From Nostoc sp. GT001 (GTDB lineage Bacteria; Cyanobacteriota; Cyanobacteriia; Cyanobacteriales; Nostocaceae): DNA of 20,861 nt. The DNA is taken from NCBI RefSeq assembly GCF_030382115.1, contig NZ_JAUDRJ010000003.1, positions 3,764,960-3,785,820 on the forward strand, given 5' to 3'. The notes under the pieces are model-generated. The model did no database searches. It was not told the origin of the DNA and saw nothing but the letters and a program-made list of their open reading frames with translations. The position numbers and the translations under genes are program-made. Of this stretch, positions 1 through 7,543 are shown one piece after another. Numbering within the stretch: the stretch's first letter is position 1; each line of letters begins with the position of its first letter.

Positions 1-67
1 CCTTTAACCTTTCCCCAGCCCATGATCCCCAATTGCGATAAACTGTCTCAAATGGGGAGGGGTAAAA

Positions 68-1672
68 ATGAGCAGCATCATCAACCATCGCCGCGATCGC
101 AGGTTTGGGATTAAAATAACAAAGCTGTTTTCAGTTTGGCAGCAAGTATTTGGAGAAGCACGCACCCGGATTTTGCTCTGGTACTTGCTGATTTTGGGGA
201 TAACATTTCTCATCGCCATTCCCGCCTTTCGCTATAACCTCTACCACCGCATTGATGAGCGAGTTCGTCAAGATATGGTAGAAGATATAGCGGCTTTTAA
301 TGCCTTAATTAAAGGTGAAACCTTTGCTACAGAGGATGCGCTGACCGAGGACGATCCAGAAAACATAGTGATTGGGCCAGAGCAATTGAAATGGTTGCTG
401 GCCGGAAAAAAACAAATCGCTCCTCCCACTTCCAAAGAAGATTTGATTAGGCTTTTCAGAGCTTATTTGTTATATCGACTACCAGAAGATGACTCTTATT
501 TCATTACCTTTGTTGATGGTGAATTTTATAAGTCTAGCCCTAGAGCGCGTCCCAAACCACTTGCCAAGGAATCACCACTCATGGAACGGTGGGCAAAACA
601 AACTAAGCCAGAACACGGAGAAAAAGAATTTTCTGACCCCGATCTCAGTAAAATCCTTTACATAGTAGAACCGATTAAAATTAATGGAAAAATGCGAGGT
701 GTCTTTGTTGTTGCCCATAAAACAGATGGTGAGCGAGCAGAGACACTAGAAGCAGTTTCCGTAATTATTGAAGTTTCTAGTTTAGTGTTTGTGGTGTCGT
801 TCATTCTGGCGTGGTTGGCGGCGGGACGGGTGCTAGCTCCCCTACGGACAATTACTACCACTGCCCATGCAATTAGTGAGTCAGATTTAACTCAGCGCTT
901 ACCTACGCAAGGTCAGGGAGAACTGGCAGAACTAGCAACGACATTCAACGAAATGATGGACAGACTAGAGGCAGCTTTTGCCACCCAGCGAGAATTTGTC
1001 AACGATGCGGGGCATGAACTCAGGACTCCCATTACCATCATTCGCGGCCATTTGGAACTAATGGGAGATGATCCTCAAGAGCAACAGGAAACCTTGGCAC
1101 TGGTGATCGGAGAATTAGACCGGATGAGCCGTCTGGTGGATGATATGATTTTGCTGGCAAAGGCAGAACGCTTGGATTTTTTGCAGTTAGCGACGGTGAA
1201 TGTAGCAGACTTAACCCAAGAGTTATTTATCAAAGCCCAAACTCTGGCAGAGCGAGATTGGCAAATAGATGCGGTGGCAAAGGGTCAGATTATAGTCGAT
1301 CGCCAGAGAATTACTGAGGCTGTAATGAATTTAGCCCAGAATGCGACTCAGCATACTGGAAAGAATGATACTATTTCCATAGGTTCTGCGATCGCTAAAG
1401 GAAAAGTGCGTTTCTGGGTACGCGATACAGGCGAAGGCATTCCCCTTATCGATCAAAAACGGATTTTTGAACGTTTTGCTCGAACTTATAACAGTCGTCG
1501 TCGTTCCGAGGGTGCGGGATTGGGGCTGTCAATTGTCCGAGCGATCGCCCAGGCGCATGGTGGACAGGTATTGCTTCGGAGTCAACTAGGAAAAGGTTCG
1601 ATGTTTACCATTGTTTTACCCCTCGATCCCCCGCAGGAGATGAGTGCTTATGCCCAACATTCTCATCGTTGA
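68..1672 (+). CDS. Membrane-bound HAMP sensor histidine kinase
   Basis: This 534-residue protein is a two-component sensor that should autophosphorylate on His and pass phosphate to the regulator encoded next. A first membrane segment lies at about residues 35-54, an extracytoplasmic sensor region at about 56-230, and a second membrane segment at about 232-253. A HAMP linker (about 254-305) follows. The DHp motif GHELRTP has the phospho-acceptor His at 316. The ATPase domain shows the N box (NLAQNATQHT, 421-430), G1 (DTGEGIP, 453-459), the F box (FERFAR) and G2 (GAGLGLS, 482-488), so the kinase looks intact. The ATG at 68 follows GGAGG (56-60) at a 7-nt spacing, which supports this start. The 3' end overlaps the response regulator, implying translational coupling. 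The sensor region is not recognisable, so the signal is unknown. Confidence 0.93.
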   Translation: MSSIINHRRDRRFGIKITKLFSVWQQVFGEARTRILLWYLLILGITFLIAIPAFRYNLYHRIDERVRQDMVEDIAAFNALIKGETFATEDALTEDDPENIVIGPEQLKWLLAGKKQIAPPTSKEDLIRLFRAYLLYRLPEDDSYFITFVDGEFYKSSPRARPKPLAKESPLMERWAKQTKPEHGEKEFSDPDLSKILYIVEPIKINGKMRGVFVVAHKTDGERAETLEAVSVIIEVSSLVFVVSFILAWLAAGRVLAPLRTITTTAHAISESDLTQRLPTQGQGELAELATTFNEMMDRLEAAFATQREFVNDAGHELRTPITIIRGHLELMGDDPQEQQETLALVIGELDRMSRLVDDMILLAKAERLDFLQLATVNVADLTQELFIKAQTLAERDWQIDAVAKGQIIVDRQRITEAVMNLAQNATQHTGKNDTISIGSAIAKGKVRFWVRDTGEGIPLIDQKRIFERFARTYNSRRRSEGAGLGLSIVRAIAQAHGGQVLLRSQLGKGSMFTIVLPLDPPQEMSAYAQHSHR

Positions 1673-2318
1673 AGATGAACCCCGCATTGCCTCATTTATT
1701 GAGAAAGGATTGCGATCGCAAGGTTTTACAACGACAACAGTTGCCGACGGACTCCATGTTGTGGATGTTATACACAGTGGAGCTTTTGACTTACTAATTT
1801 TGGATTTGGGATTGCCTGGAAAAGATGGATTTCAGGTATTGGAAGAACTGCGGGGACAGGGAGAAGATTTGCCTGTAATTATTCTCTCGGCTCGGAGTGA
1901 CATTCACGATAAAGTTGCTGGATTAGAAGGAGGCGCAGATGATTATGTCACCAAACCTTTCCGATTTGAAGAACTTCTGGCGCGGGTAAAGTTGCGTTTG
2001 CGATCTGCTAGGCCAGTGAGAGACACCCAAGAGTTTATCCTCACAGTAGGTAATGTGGTACTCGATTTGCGGACTCGACGGGTAAAAGTAGGCGATCGCT
2101 TTGTAGAATTACCTGCTCGTGAATTTACAATGGCAGAAATGTTTTGTCGTCATCCCGGACAAGTTATTAGTCGAGAACAACTCCTAGATTTCGTTTGGGG
2201 TTACGACTATAATCCAGGTTCTAATATTGTTGATGTCTACGTTGGTTATCTTCGCAAGAAACTAGGCAGCAACATCATTGAAACCGTTAGAGGGATGGGT
2301 TATCGCTTGCGAATATAA
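1650..2318 (+). CDS. OmpR/PhoB-family response regulator
   Basis: This 222-residue transcription regulator is the expected partner of the upstream kinase. Its receiver domain (about 1-115) has the acidic pair E8-D9, phospho-acceptor D52 in LILDLGLPG, S80 and K102 in the TKPF motif. The C-terminal winged-helix DNA-binding domain (about 130-222) carries the family's REQLLDFVWG and VDVYVGYLRKKLG stretches and ends in RGMGYRLRI. I chose ATG 1650 because AGGAG at 1635-1639 sits 10 nt upstream. An in-frame GTG at 1644 would add two residues but lies only 4 nt from that site. The gene begins inside the last 23 bases of the kinase gene, so the two are co-transcribed and probably coupled. Target genes cannot be inferred. 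Confidence 0.93.
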   Translation: MPNILIVEDEPRIASFIEKGLRSQGFTTTTVADGLHVVDVIHSGAFDLLILDLGLPGKDGFQVLEELRGQGEDLPVIILSARSDIHDKVAGLEGGADDYVTKPFRFEELLARVKLRLRSARPVRDTQEFILTVGNVVLDLRTRRVKVGDRFVELPAREFTMAEMFCRHPGQVISREQLLDFVWGYDYNPGSNIVDVYVGYLRKKLGSNIIETVRGMGYRLRI

Positions 2319-2650
2319 TACCAATCGTGTCAATAGTCCTTGCTAATAAAGGGAAATTCGTAGACAGGGAGAGACATTAACGATTATCATCATCACAGTT
2401 CGTAAAGACGATCGCAAAGGAGCGATCGCACTCAAAAATGGAGCAAATGACTATTAGATATCTTGCAAAAGTAACAAATGCCAAGATATTGGGGTGCATG
2501 TTAAAGGTTAAGGGGTAAGGGAAAATTCCATACCTTTACCCTTTAATCCTTAACATACACCCCACTTCTGCAAGAAGTCTAGATTACCAAGCCATTTCGC
2601 TTCAGTGACTTACTGGAACGAATTGAAATCCATCTAAGTCGTGGTTGAGT
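2319..2650. other. Intergenic region after the two-component pair
   Basis: This 332-bp gap holds a HIP1-containing stretch near 2408-2432 (GACGATCGC and GAGCGATCGC close together) and the probable MITE at 2453-2584. I see no convincing rho-independent terminator for the regulator, no clear promoter and no open frame with a credible start. Confidence 0.5.
2453..2584. mobile_element. Probable MITE with terminal and internal inverted repeats
   Basis: This non-coding element fills much of the gap between the regulator and the truncated sensor. An outer inverted repeat pairs 2453-2472 (core CTTGCAAAAGT) with 2564-2584 (core ACTTCTGCAAG). Inside it, 2491-2520 pairs with 2533-2563: GGGGTGCATGTTAA is mirrored by TTAACATACACCCC, and the GGGTAAGG part is mirrored by CCTTTACCC, with a loop of about 12 nt. 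The two stems are contiguous on the right and separated by 18 unpaired bases on the left. There is no coding potential. Extended imperfect palindromes of this size are typical of MITE-like repeats in Nostocales. Copy number was not checked. Confidence 0.6.
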
Positions 2651-3757
2651 ATGAAACAGCACAGTAAGTTTGATAAACTGGCCTCTAAGCAATCAAATAG
2701 CCGCTTGCAACTATCAAATCACAGTATTTCTAGACATTGGTTTAGCTATTTGAAGGTTGGTCAAAAAATCGGTATTGGATATGCACTGCTTGTCAGTATC
2801 GCCGTACTGGGAACTACTATGGGTTTTTTAATTGCAGATCATTACAAGGAGAAGGCACAAAAACGGGAAGAAGCAGCGTTTGAAGAGTTATATCAAGCCT
2901 CACAGCTAAAAACGAGTGTGTTTTATGTCCGCACCACTCAACACCAAATGATTCTCTACATGGATAGACCAAACCTATGGAAAAAAAATTACACTGAATT
3001 ACTAGAGTATGTTTCCGAAGCCCGACAAGTTTGGTTTGAATTAACAGCAAATTATACTATTAATAAGCCAAATTATAGTTTTGTAAGTGGAAAAAAAACA
3101 GTTTATCCTCTGTTGCAGAATTATAAAGGTTTTAGCGCTTACTTACAGCGCACAGAAGCTTTTTTTAAAGAGAATAATCCCAATAATTTATCACCAATAG
3201 AGATTAAGAGAGCACAAGCTCAATTATTCAATTTTATGCATGGCTCGTCAGTTTTTTTGATGGATGACTTTCTCAATGACATCAGCAAGCTTGTGAAAGT
3301 TACAGCCGAGGAGTATCAGCAAGCAAAACAGGAACTACAAACAGCGGAAAAATTACGCTTATACATTATCGTCGGCAGTCTGTCACTATCAATTGCGATC
3401 GCCACATTACTAGCAATTTACACCAGCCGCGCCATTGCTCGTCCCATTCAAGCTGTTACCCATATTGCCCAACAGGTTACAGAAGAATCTAACTTCGATT
3501 TACAAGCACCCGTCACGACTAATGATGAAGTTGGCATCTTAGCTACTTCCCTCAATCGTCTTATCCAGGAAGTTCAGCAACTCATAAAAGCTCAAAAGGA
3601 TAGTAATGAACAGCTAGAAGTATATAGCCAGGTTCTAGAAAAGAAAGTACGCGAACGGACGCAGGAGTTAGATGAAAAAAATCAACGCTTAGAATTGGCG
3701 TTAGCGGAACTGCGTCACACCCAAGCACAAATCGTGGAAAATCAGCAAGGTAAGTAG
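2651..3757 (+). CDS. HAMP-domain sensor protein truncated before the histidine kinase core
   Basis: From ATG 2651 the product is 368 residues; an in-frame TTG at 2645 would add two. Numbered from that TTG, a membrane segment lies at about 42-64, a largely helical extracytoplasmic sensor at about 66-235, a second membrane segment at about 238-260 and a HAMP domain at about 262-313 (ending NDEVGILATSLNRLIQEV). A coiled coil (about 318-366) follows, with VRERTQELDEKNQRLELAL. In many cyanobacterial kinases this coiled coil runs directly into a DHp helix with an HEINNP motif. Here it stops after AQIVENQQGK, and no HEINNP-like sequence appears in any frame of the next 200 bases. It is therefore either a 3'-truncated kinase or a kinase-less sensor. 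Just downstream is an inverted-repeat-bounded element, a plausible cause of the loss. The ribosome binding site is weak. Confidence 0.75.
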   Translation: MKQHSKFDKLASKQSNSRLQLSNHSISRHWFSYLKVGQKIGIGYALLVSIAVLGTTMGFLIADHYKEKAQKREEAAFEELYQASQLKTSVFYVRTTQHQMILYMDRPNLWKKNYTELLEYVSEARQVWFELTANYTINKPNYSFVSGKKTVYPLLQNYKGFSAYLQRTEAFFKENNPNNLSPIEIKRAQAQLFNFMHGSSVFLMDDFLNDISKLVKVTAEEYQQAKQELQTAEKLRLYIIVGSLSLSIAIATLLAIYTSRAIARPIQAVTHIAQQVTEESNFDLQAPVTTNDEVGILATSLNRLIQEVQQLIKAQKDSNEQLEVYSQVLEKKVRERTQELDEKNQRLELALAELRHTQAQIVENQQGK

Positions 3758-3782
3758 GGATTACCCACATTTTTGTAACATA

Positions 3783-3955
3783 GGACTAGCCCTAGTCCTG
3801 AATGGCACTAAGTTAAGCCGTATAGTAGGCAGCGTAAGGGTTGCAGAGGGGCAGAGGGGCAAAGGAGCAGAGGGGAAAGAGTTTGCAACAAAGCACTTTG
3901 CTCAAGAGTTCTCCATCATCTTGTTTTTTGTTAGTGCCATTCGGACTAGTCCTCT
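3783..3955. mobile_element. Inverted-repeat-bounded element (MITE or IS remnant)
   Basis: The left arm CTAGTCCTGAATGGCACTAA (3792-3811) is mirrored by TTAGTGCCATTCGGACTAG (3931-3949), identical except for one extra T on the left. Both ends extend outward with AGGACTAG-type sequence (3783-3789 and 3944-3953), and the left end carries an extra partial copy. The 119 bp between the arms have no open frame and include a purine-rich tandem repeat. It lies between the stop of the truncated sensor and the 3' end of the methyltransferase gene. The termini resemble those of a transposon, but no transposase is present, so it would need one in trans. Confidence 0.6.
3843..3874 (+). repeat. 8-bp tandem repeat, four units of GCAGAGGG type
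   Basis: Four consecutive octamers read GCAGAGGG, GCAGAGGG, GCAAAGGA and GCAGAGGG. They lie inside the inverted-repeat-bounded element and have no coding role. Confidence 0.8.
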
Positions 3956-3971
3956 AAAACTAACGAGGCTG

Positions 3972-4958
3972 TCAGGAATTGCTAATCAAACTATACTGCT
4001 TAGTTGATTTCTGCAACGAGTTAGCCCTGATTGCGCGGAACATCCCGAATCGGCACAGACCCGCGCTGAATGCTAGCCGCATCAGTAGGAGGGTAGGTAC
4101 TTCTCGCAGAGATTTAATGAAACCAGATAGACCAAAACGCACCAATCCCTCTGGTCGAGTCACACCTTGCCAGATGGAATCTAGCCAAGAAGGAAGTGTT
4201 TGTTTCGTCCAGTCTGTCGTTATCACTTCCCCCTCAACTAATCCCGTTGCTGCCAAAAGCTCGGAAAAGCCTTCAATACTGGAAAAAGCCGGATGCGACC
4301 ACTGATCTAATAGTTGCCGCATTACCCGTTTCTCCCAAAAATTGAGCGGTTTTTGGCGATCGTCTCTCTGATTCCAGTCGGCTAAAACCATCACTCCACC
4401 GGGTTTTAGCACCCGGATCAACTCTCTGGCAAAAATGGCTTTATCTGGCATGTGTGGCCCGGCTTCAATCGACCAAACTACATCAAAACTAGCATCTGGG
4501 AAAGAAAGTGCCATAGCATCATCCACAAGAAACTGCACATCAAGTTCCTCTTGGGTTAACTGCTGGGCGCGTTGGACTTGTTGGGGACTAATGGTAATAC
4601 CTGTGACTGCGAAACCGTAATCTCGTGCCAAGATGCGACTGCTACCTCCAATTCCACAGCCAACATCTAAGACAGTAGTGCCAGGGGGTAATTTATCTAA
4701 ACCACCCCAACGTACCATTTCATGCACAAAGTCAGATTTAGCGGTGAGAAAATCCTTTCGTTGTGGTGGCGAACCATAATGACCTAAGTGGATATGTTCA
4801 CCCCAGTAGAATTCCAAAATACCGTCTTCAGTCCATTCGTCATAGGAATTGGCTACGGAGTTAGATGATTGATAAGGCCTCGCAGTAATTAGATATAACG
4901 CTAGCAACAGCATCATTAGTGCCAAGAAAACTCCCAGCGTCGAAAAAAACCAACTCAT
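3972..4958 (-). CDS. MPBQ/MSBQ-type methyltransferase (plastoquinone/tocopherol synthesis)
   Basis: This 328-residue SAM-dependent methyltransferase closely resembles, from memory, Synechocystis Sll0418. That enzyme methylates 2-methyl-6-phytyl- and 2-methyl-6-solanesyl-benzoquinol on the way to tocopherols and plastoquinone. A single N-terminal membrane segment (about 5-25) is followed by the conserved block YDEWTEDGILEFYWGEHIHLGHYG (residues 39-62). SAM motif I is VLDVGCGIGG (96-105), the next motif has VDDAMALSFPDASFDVVWS (145-163), and then come LKPGG and ADWNQRDDRQ. The C-terminal half keeps the family sequences DQWSHPAFSSIEGF, REVPT and LCRFGMF. The membrane anchor fits a lipophilic substrate. 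It is divergent from the ndbB-like gene across 199 bp, with an inverted repeat beginning 21 bp upstream of its start. A related gamma-tocopherol methyltransferase is the main alternative, but the overall match is to the MPBQ enzyme. Confidence 0.88.
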   Translation of the reverse strand: MSWFFSTLGVFLALMMLLLALYLITARPYQSSNSVANSYDEWTEDGILEFYWGEHIHLGHYGSPPQRKDFLTAKSDFVHEMVRWGGLDKLPPGTTVLDVGCGIGGSSRILARDYGFAVTGITISPQQVQRAQQLTQEELDVQFLVDDAMALSFPDASFDVVWSIEAGPHMPDKAIFARELIRVLKPGGVMVLADWNQRDDRQKPLNFWEKRVMRQLLDQWSHPAFSSIEGFSELLAATGLVEGEVITTDWTKQTLPSWLDSIWQGVTRPEGLVRFGLSGFIKSLREVPTLLLMRLAFSAGLCRFGMFRAIRANSLQKSTKQYSLISNS

Positions 4959-4978
4959 GGAAATAAAACCTTAATCTT

Positions 4979-5009
4979 TTCTAACAACAAGTTTATCCAA
5001 TTGTTAGAA
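4979..5009. promoter_or_regulatory. 9-bp inverted repeat in the divergent promoter region
   Basis: TTCTAACAA (4979-4987) and TTGTTAGAA (5001-5009) are perfect inverted arms with a 13-nt spacer. The nearer arm is 21 bp upstream of the methyltransferase ATG. The arrangement would suit a dimeric regulator's operator, or a hairpin in the methyltransferase leader. The regulator is not identifiable. Confidence 0.45.
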
Positions 5010-5157
5010 TGCAAGCTGTCCAAATTTATCACCGAAGCAGCGCTGAGTTACCAATGTTAAAACCATTCATACAAATGGAGGGTTTTGAAACCTAAACTTT
5101 CAGTTACCCTGAAGTTAGTTGCCTAATTAATATTGATTGTTCCATAACATAGAATAG

Positions 5158-6351
5158 ATGACTGAACAAACTTCTAGAATTTGTATCCTTGGTGGAGGCT
5201 TTGGTGGTCTCTACACAGCCCTGCGGTTAAGTCAATTACCTTGGGAATCTACGCAAAAACCCGAAATTGTTCTAGTAGATCAAAGCGATCGCTTCCTATT
5301 CTCTCCTTTACTTTACGAATTACTCACTGGCGAACTGCAAACCTGGGAAATTGCCCCACCCTTTGAAGAACTTTTACAAGGCACAGGGGTGCGTTTTTAT
5401 CAAGGGGTTGTGTCTGGAATTGACATTGACCAGCAACGGGTAAATATCCAAGAAGGCCCGGAAATCCCTTACGACCGATTAGTGCTGGCGCTAGGAGGTG
5501 AGACACCGCTAGATTTAGTCCCTGGTGCGGCAGCCTACGCCTACACATTCCGTACAATCTCTGATGCCTATCGTTTAGAAGAACGCCTGCGATTTTTAGA
5601 AGAATCGGATGCTGATAAAATTCGGGTAGCGATCGTTGGGGCTGGCTACAGTGGTGTAGAGTTAGCCTGTAAGTTAGCCGACAGACTAGGAGAAAGAGGA
5701 CGATTTCGGATAATTGAAATCGCCGACCAAATCTTGCGAACTTCCCCAGAGTTTAATCGGGAAGCAGCAAAGAAAGCCTTAGATGCCCGTGGTGTGTTTC
5801 TTGACTTAGAAACCAAAATCGAATCAATCGAACAAAATAGCATTTCCCTAGAGTACAAAAACCAGTTAGATACGATTCCCGTGGATTTGGTAATTTGGAC
5901 TGTGGGAACTAGGGTTGCGCCTGTAGTAAATTCTCTTGCTCTCAAGCAAAATCAGCGTGGTCAAATCACCACTACATCCAATCTGCAAGTCCTCGATCAT
6001 CCAGAGATCTTTGCCTTGGGAGATTTAGCAGACTGTCATGACGCTGAAGGACAGCAAGTTCCCGCCACCGCACAAGCCGCTTTTCAACAAGCTGATTATA
6101 CTGCTTGGAATATCTGGGCAACTTCGACTAATCGCCCCCTCCTTCCTTTCCACTACCAACAGTTAGGAGAAATGATGGCACTAGGAATAGACAACGCCAC
6201 TCTCACTGGTTTGGGAATTAAACTAGATGGTCCCTTGGCATACGTCGCTCGTCGTGCTGCTTATTTATATAGATTGCCAACTTTAGACCATCAGCTGAAA
6301 GTTGGTTTTAATTGGCTATTCCGTCCGATTATAGAAACACTTTCTCGGTAA
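5158..6351 (+). CDS. ndbB: NdbB-type NAD(P)H-quinone oxidoreductase (type 2)
   Basis: This 397-residue, FAD-dependent, non-proton-pumping reductase has the length and sequence pattern of cyanobacterial NdbB (Synechocystis Slr1743). That protein has been linked to reduction of demethylphylloquinone during phylloquinone synthesis. The N-terminal FAD dinucleotide fold shows ICILGGGFGG (residues 8-17). The second, NAD(P)H-binding fold shows VAIVGAGYSGVELA (157-170), with acidic E187 after the second strand. The FAD ribityl-contact motif IFALGD (284-289) and AQAAFQQ (305-311) are present. The C-terminus keeps GLGIKLDGPLA, LYRLPT and FNWLFRP, which probably form the membrane-surface helices. No transmembrane segment is evident. 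It is divergent from a prenylquinone methyltransferase gene, which fits quinone metabolism. No strong ribosome binding site precedes the ATG. Assignment to NdbB rather than NdbA or NdbC rests on length and remembered similarity. Confidence 0.85.
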   Translation: MTEQTSRICILGGGFGGLYTALRLSQLPWESTQKPEIVLVDQSDRFLFSPLLYELLTGELQTWEIAPPFEELLQGTGVRFYQGVVSGIDIDQQRVNIQEGPEIPYDRLVLALGGETPLDLVPGAAAYAYTFRTISDAYRLEERLRFLEESDADKIRVAIVGAGYSGVELACKLADRLGERGRFRIIEIADQILRTSPEFNREAAKKALDARGVFLDLETKIESIEQNSISLEYKNQLDTIPVDLVIWTVGTRVAPVVNSLALKQNQRGQITTTSNLQVLDHPEIFALGDLADCHDAEGQQVPATAQAAFQQADYTAWNIWATSTNRPLLPFHYQQLGEMMALGIDNATLTGLGIKLDGPLAYVARRAAYLYRLPTLDHQLKVGFNWLFRPIIETLSR

Positions 6352-6370
6352 CTTTCAAGGTTGGGAATTG

Positions 6371-6442
6371 GGCACTTGTACTGAGTTTCGACTGCGCTCA
6401 ACTACCGCGTTCGCGTAGCGTCTCGAAGAGAAGTCGAAGTAT
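6371..6442. repeat. Dispersed-repeat-type palindromic sequence
   Basis: The stretch combines CTGAGTTTCGACTGCGCTCA with CGCGTTCGCGTAGCGTCTCG and ends AGAGAAGTCGAAGT. TTTCGACT near the left end and AGTCGAA near the right end pair as an imperfect inverted repeat. This type of sequence is scattered through gaps in Nostoc-type genomes. It lies between the ndbB-like gene and the HAD gene; the rest of that 232-bp gap shows nothing identifiable. Confidence 0.55.
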
Positions 6443-6583
6443 GGGGCATTGGTAAAAAAACCAATACATTTACGATGATTTGTTTAATTTCCGCCAATCT
6501 ACTTAGCAGATGCTAGACTCTACCCACAGAAGCTCTTAACAAGCCAAAATCTAAAATTCAACATTCAAAATTTTCAAACTTTA

Positions 6584-7228
6584 ATGGAACAACCGAAAGT
6601 TATTTTTTTAGATGCTGTGGGTACACTCTTCGATGTCAAAGGTAGTGTGGGCAAAGTTTATAGTCAGATAGCCCAGGAATTTGACGTTACAGTTTCAGCC
6701 GAAACATTGAATACAGCTTTCATCAAAAGCTTTAAAGCTGCGCCGCCACCGATATTTCCAGATGCAGAACTGCAAGATATTCCCCAGCGCGAGTTTGATT
6801 GGTGGCGGATAATTGCCCTGAACACTTTTGAAAGTGCAGGTGTTCTTAAGGAATTTGCTGACTTTTCGGCTTTTTTTAGCGAACTTTACATTCACTTTGG
6901 CACTGGCGAACCGTGGTTTGTCTATCCCGATGTCTTGCCAGCTTTAATCAACTGGCGGCGATTGGGAGTTAGCTTGGGGGTGCTGTCTAATTTTGATTCT
7001 CGGATTTACTCAGTATTGCAAAGTTTGGGATTGAGAGAGTTTTTTACCTCCGTCACCATTTCTACGCAGGTACGTGCAGCTAAACCCGACCCGCAAATTT
7101 TTGCCATTGCCTTAGATAAACATAAATGTTCGCCAGAGGCGGCGTGGCATATTGGCGATAGCATTGTAGAAGACTATCATGCAGCTAAAGCAGCTGGACT
7201 CAGAGGCGTTTGGATTAACCGTCATTAG
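6584..7228 (+). CDS. HAD-superfamily protein, REG-2-like
   Basis: The 214-residue product has a HAD hydrolase fold. Motif I is FLDAVGTLFD with nucleophile D10. The position of the second catalytic Asp in DxD is Val12 (D-A-V-G-T). Motif II is VLSNFD (S135), motif III has K167 in AAKPDP, and motif IV is HIGDSIVEDY (D192, D197). A helical cap occupies about residues 16-115. The REG-2/HDHD3-like HAD group is known to depart from the usual DxD motif, so this is probably a family feature and not a lesion. The acid/base Asp is nonetheless missing, which makes classical phosphatase activity doubtful. Substrate unknown. The gene stands alone between repeat-rich gaps, with no strong ribosome binding site. 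Confidence 0.82.
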   Translation: MEQPKVIFLDAVGTLFDVKGSVGKVYSQIAQEFDVTVSAETLNTAFIKSFKAAPPPIFPDAELQDIPQREFDWWRIIALNTFESAGVLKEFADFSAFFSELYIHFGTGEPWFVYPDVLPALINWRRLGVSLGVLSNFDSRIYSVLQSLGLREFFTSVTISTQVRAAKPDPQIFAIALDKHKCSPEAAWHIGDSIVEDYHAAKAAGLRGVWINRH

Positions 7229-7543
7229 ATCACAAACTTTGATAAACCTTCGGAAAAATAGTGGTTTCAGCCCACATCAATCATAAGACTAACAGGGTTT
7301 GTTAAGAGCGATCGCCTGATGAATTCCCCAGTCATCGCCAAGCCTATTACTCCAAAAACTTCCTATGTTCTGCTCAAACAATGAGAAATAAGGGAGATGG
7401 TGAAGAGTTAAAATTTAAAACATCCACTTCAGAAACCCCTTATCCCCACTCCCCACTCCCAACTCCGTTATTCCCCTGCTGCCCCAACACTCGTATGATC
7501 AACATATCAGGAAAACATAACAGCCAGATTTTTACCGCAAAAC
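7229..7543. other. Intergenic region between the HAD and Tab2 genes
   Basis: This 315-bp gap holds a HIP1 site near 7308-7315 and the CCCCACT heptamer array at 7444-7464. No promoter or terminator is convincing, and the short open frame that crosses the array has no family features. Confidence 0.5.
7444..7464 (+). repeat. CCCCACT heptamer tandem repeat (three units)
   Basis: Three consecutive heptamers read CCCCACT, CCCCACT and CCCAACT. The same heptamer family recurs inside the ClC coding sequence at 12487-12507. Confidence 0.8.

Noticed and set aside
3979..4305. 108-codon plus-strand frame opposite the methyltransferase
   Set aside because: It is antisense to a well-conserved enzyme gene and has no features of its own.
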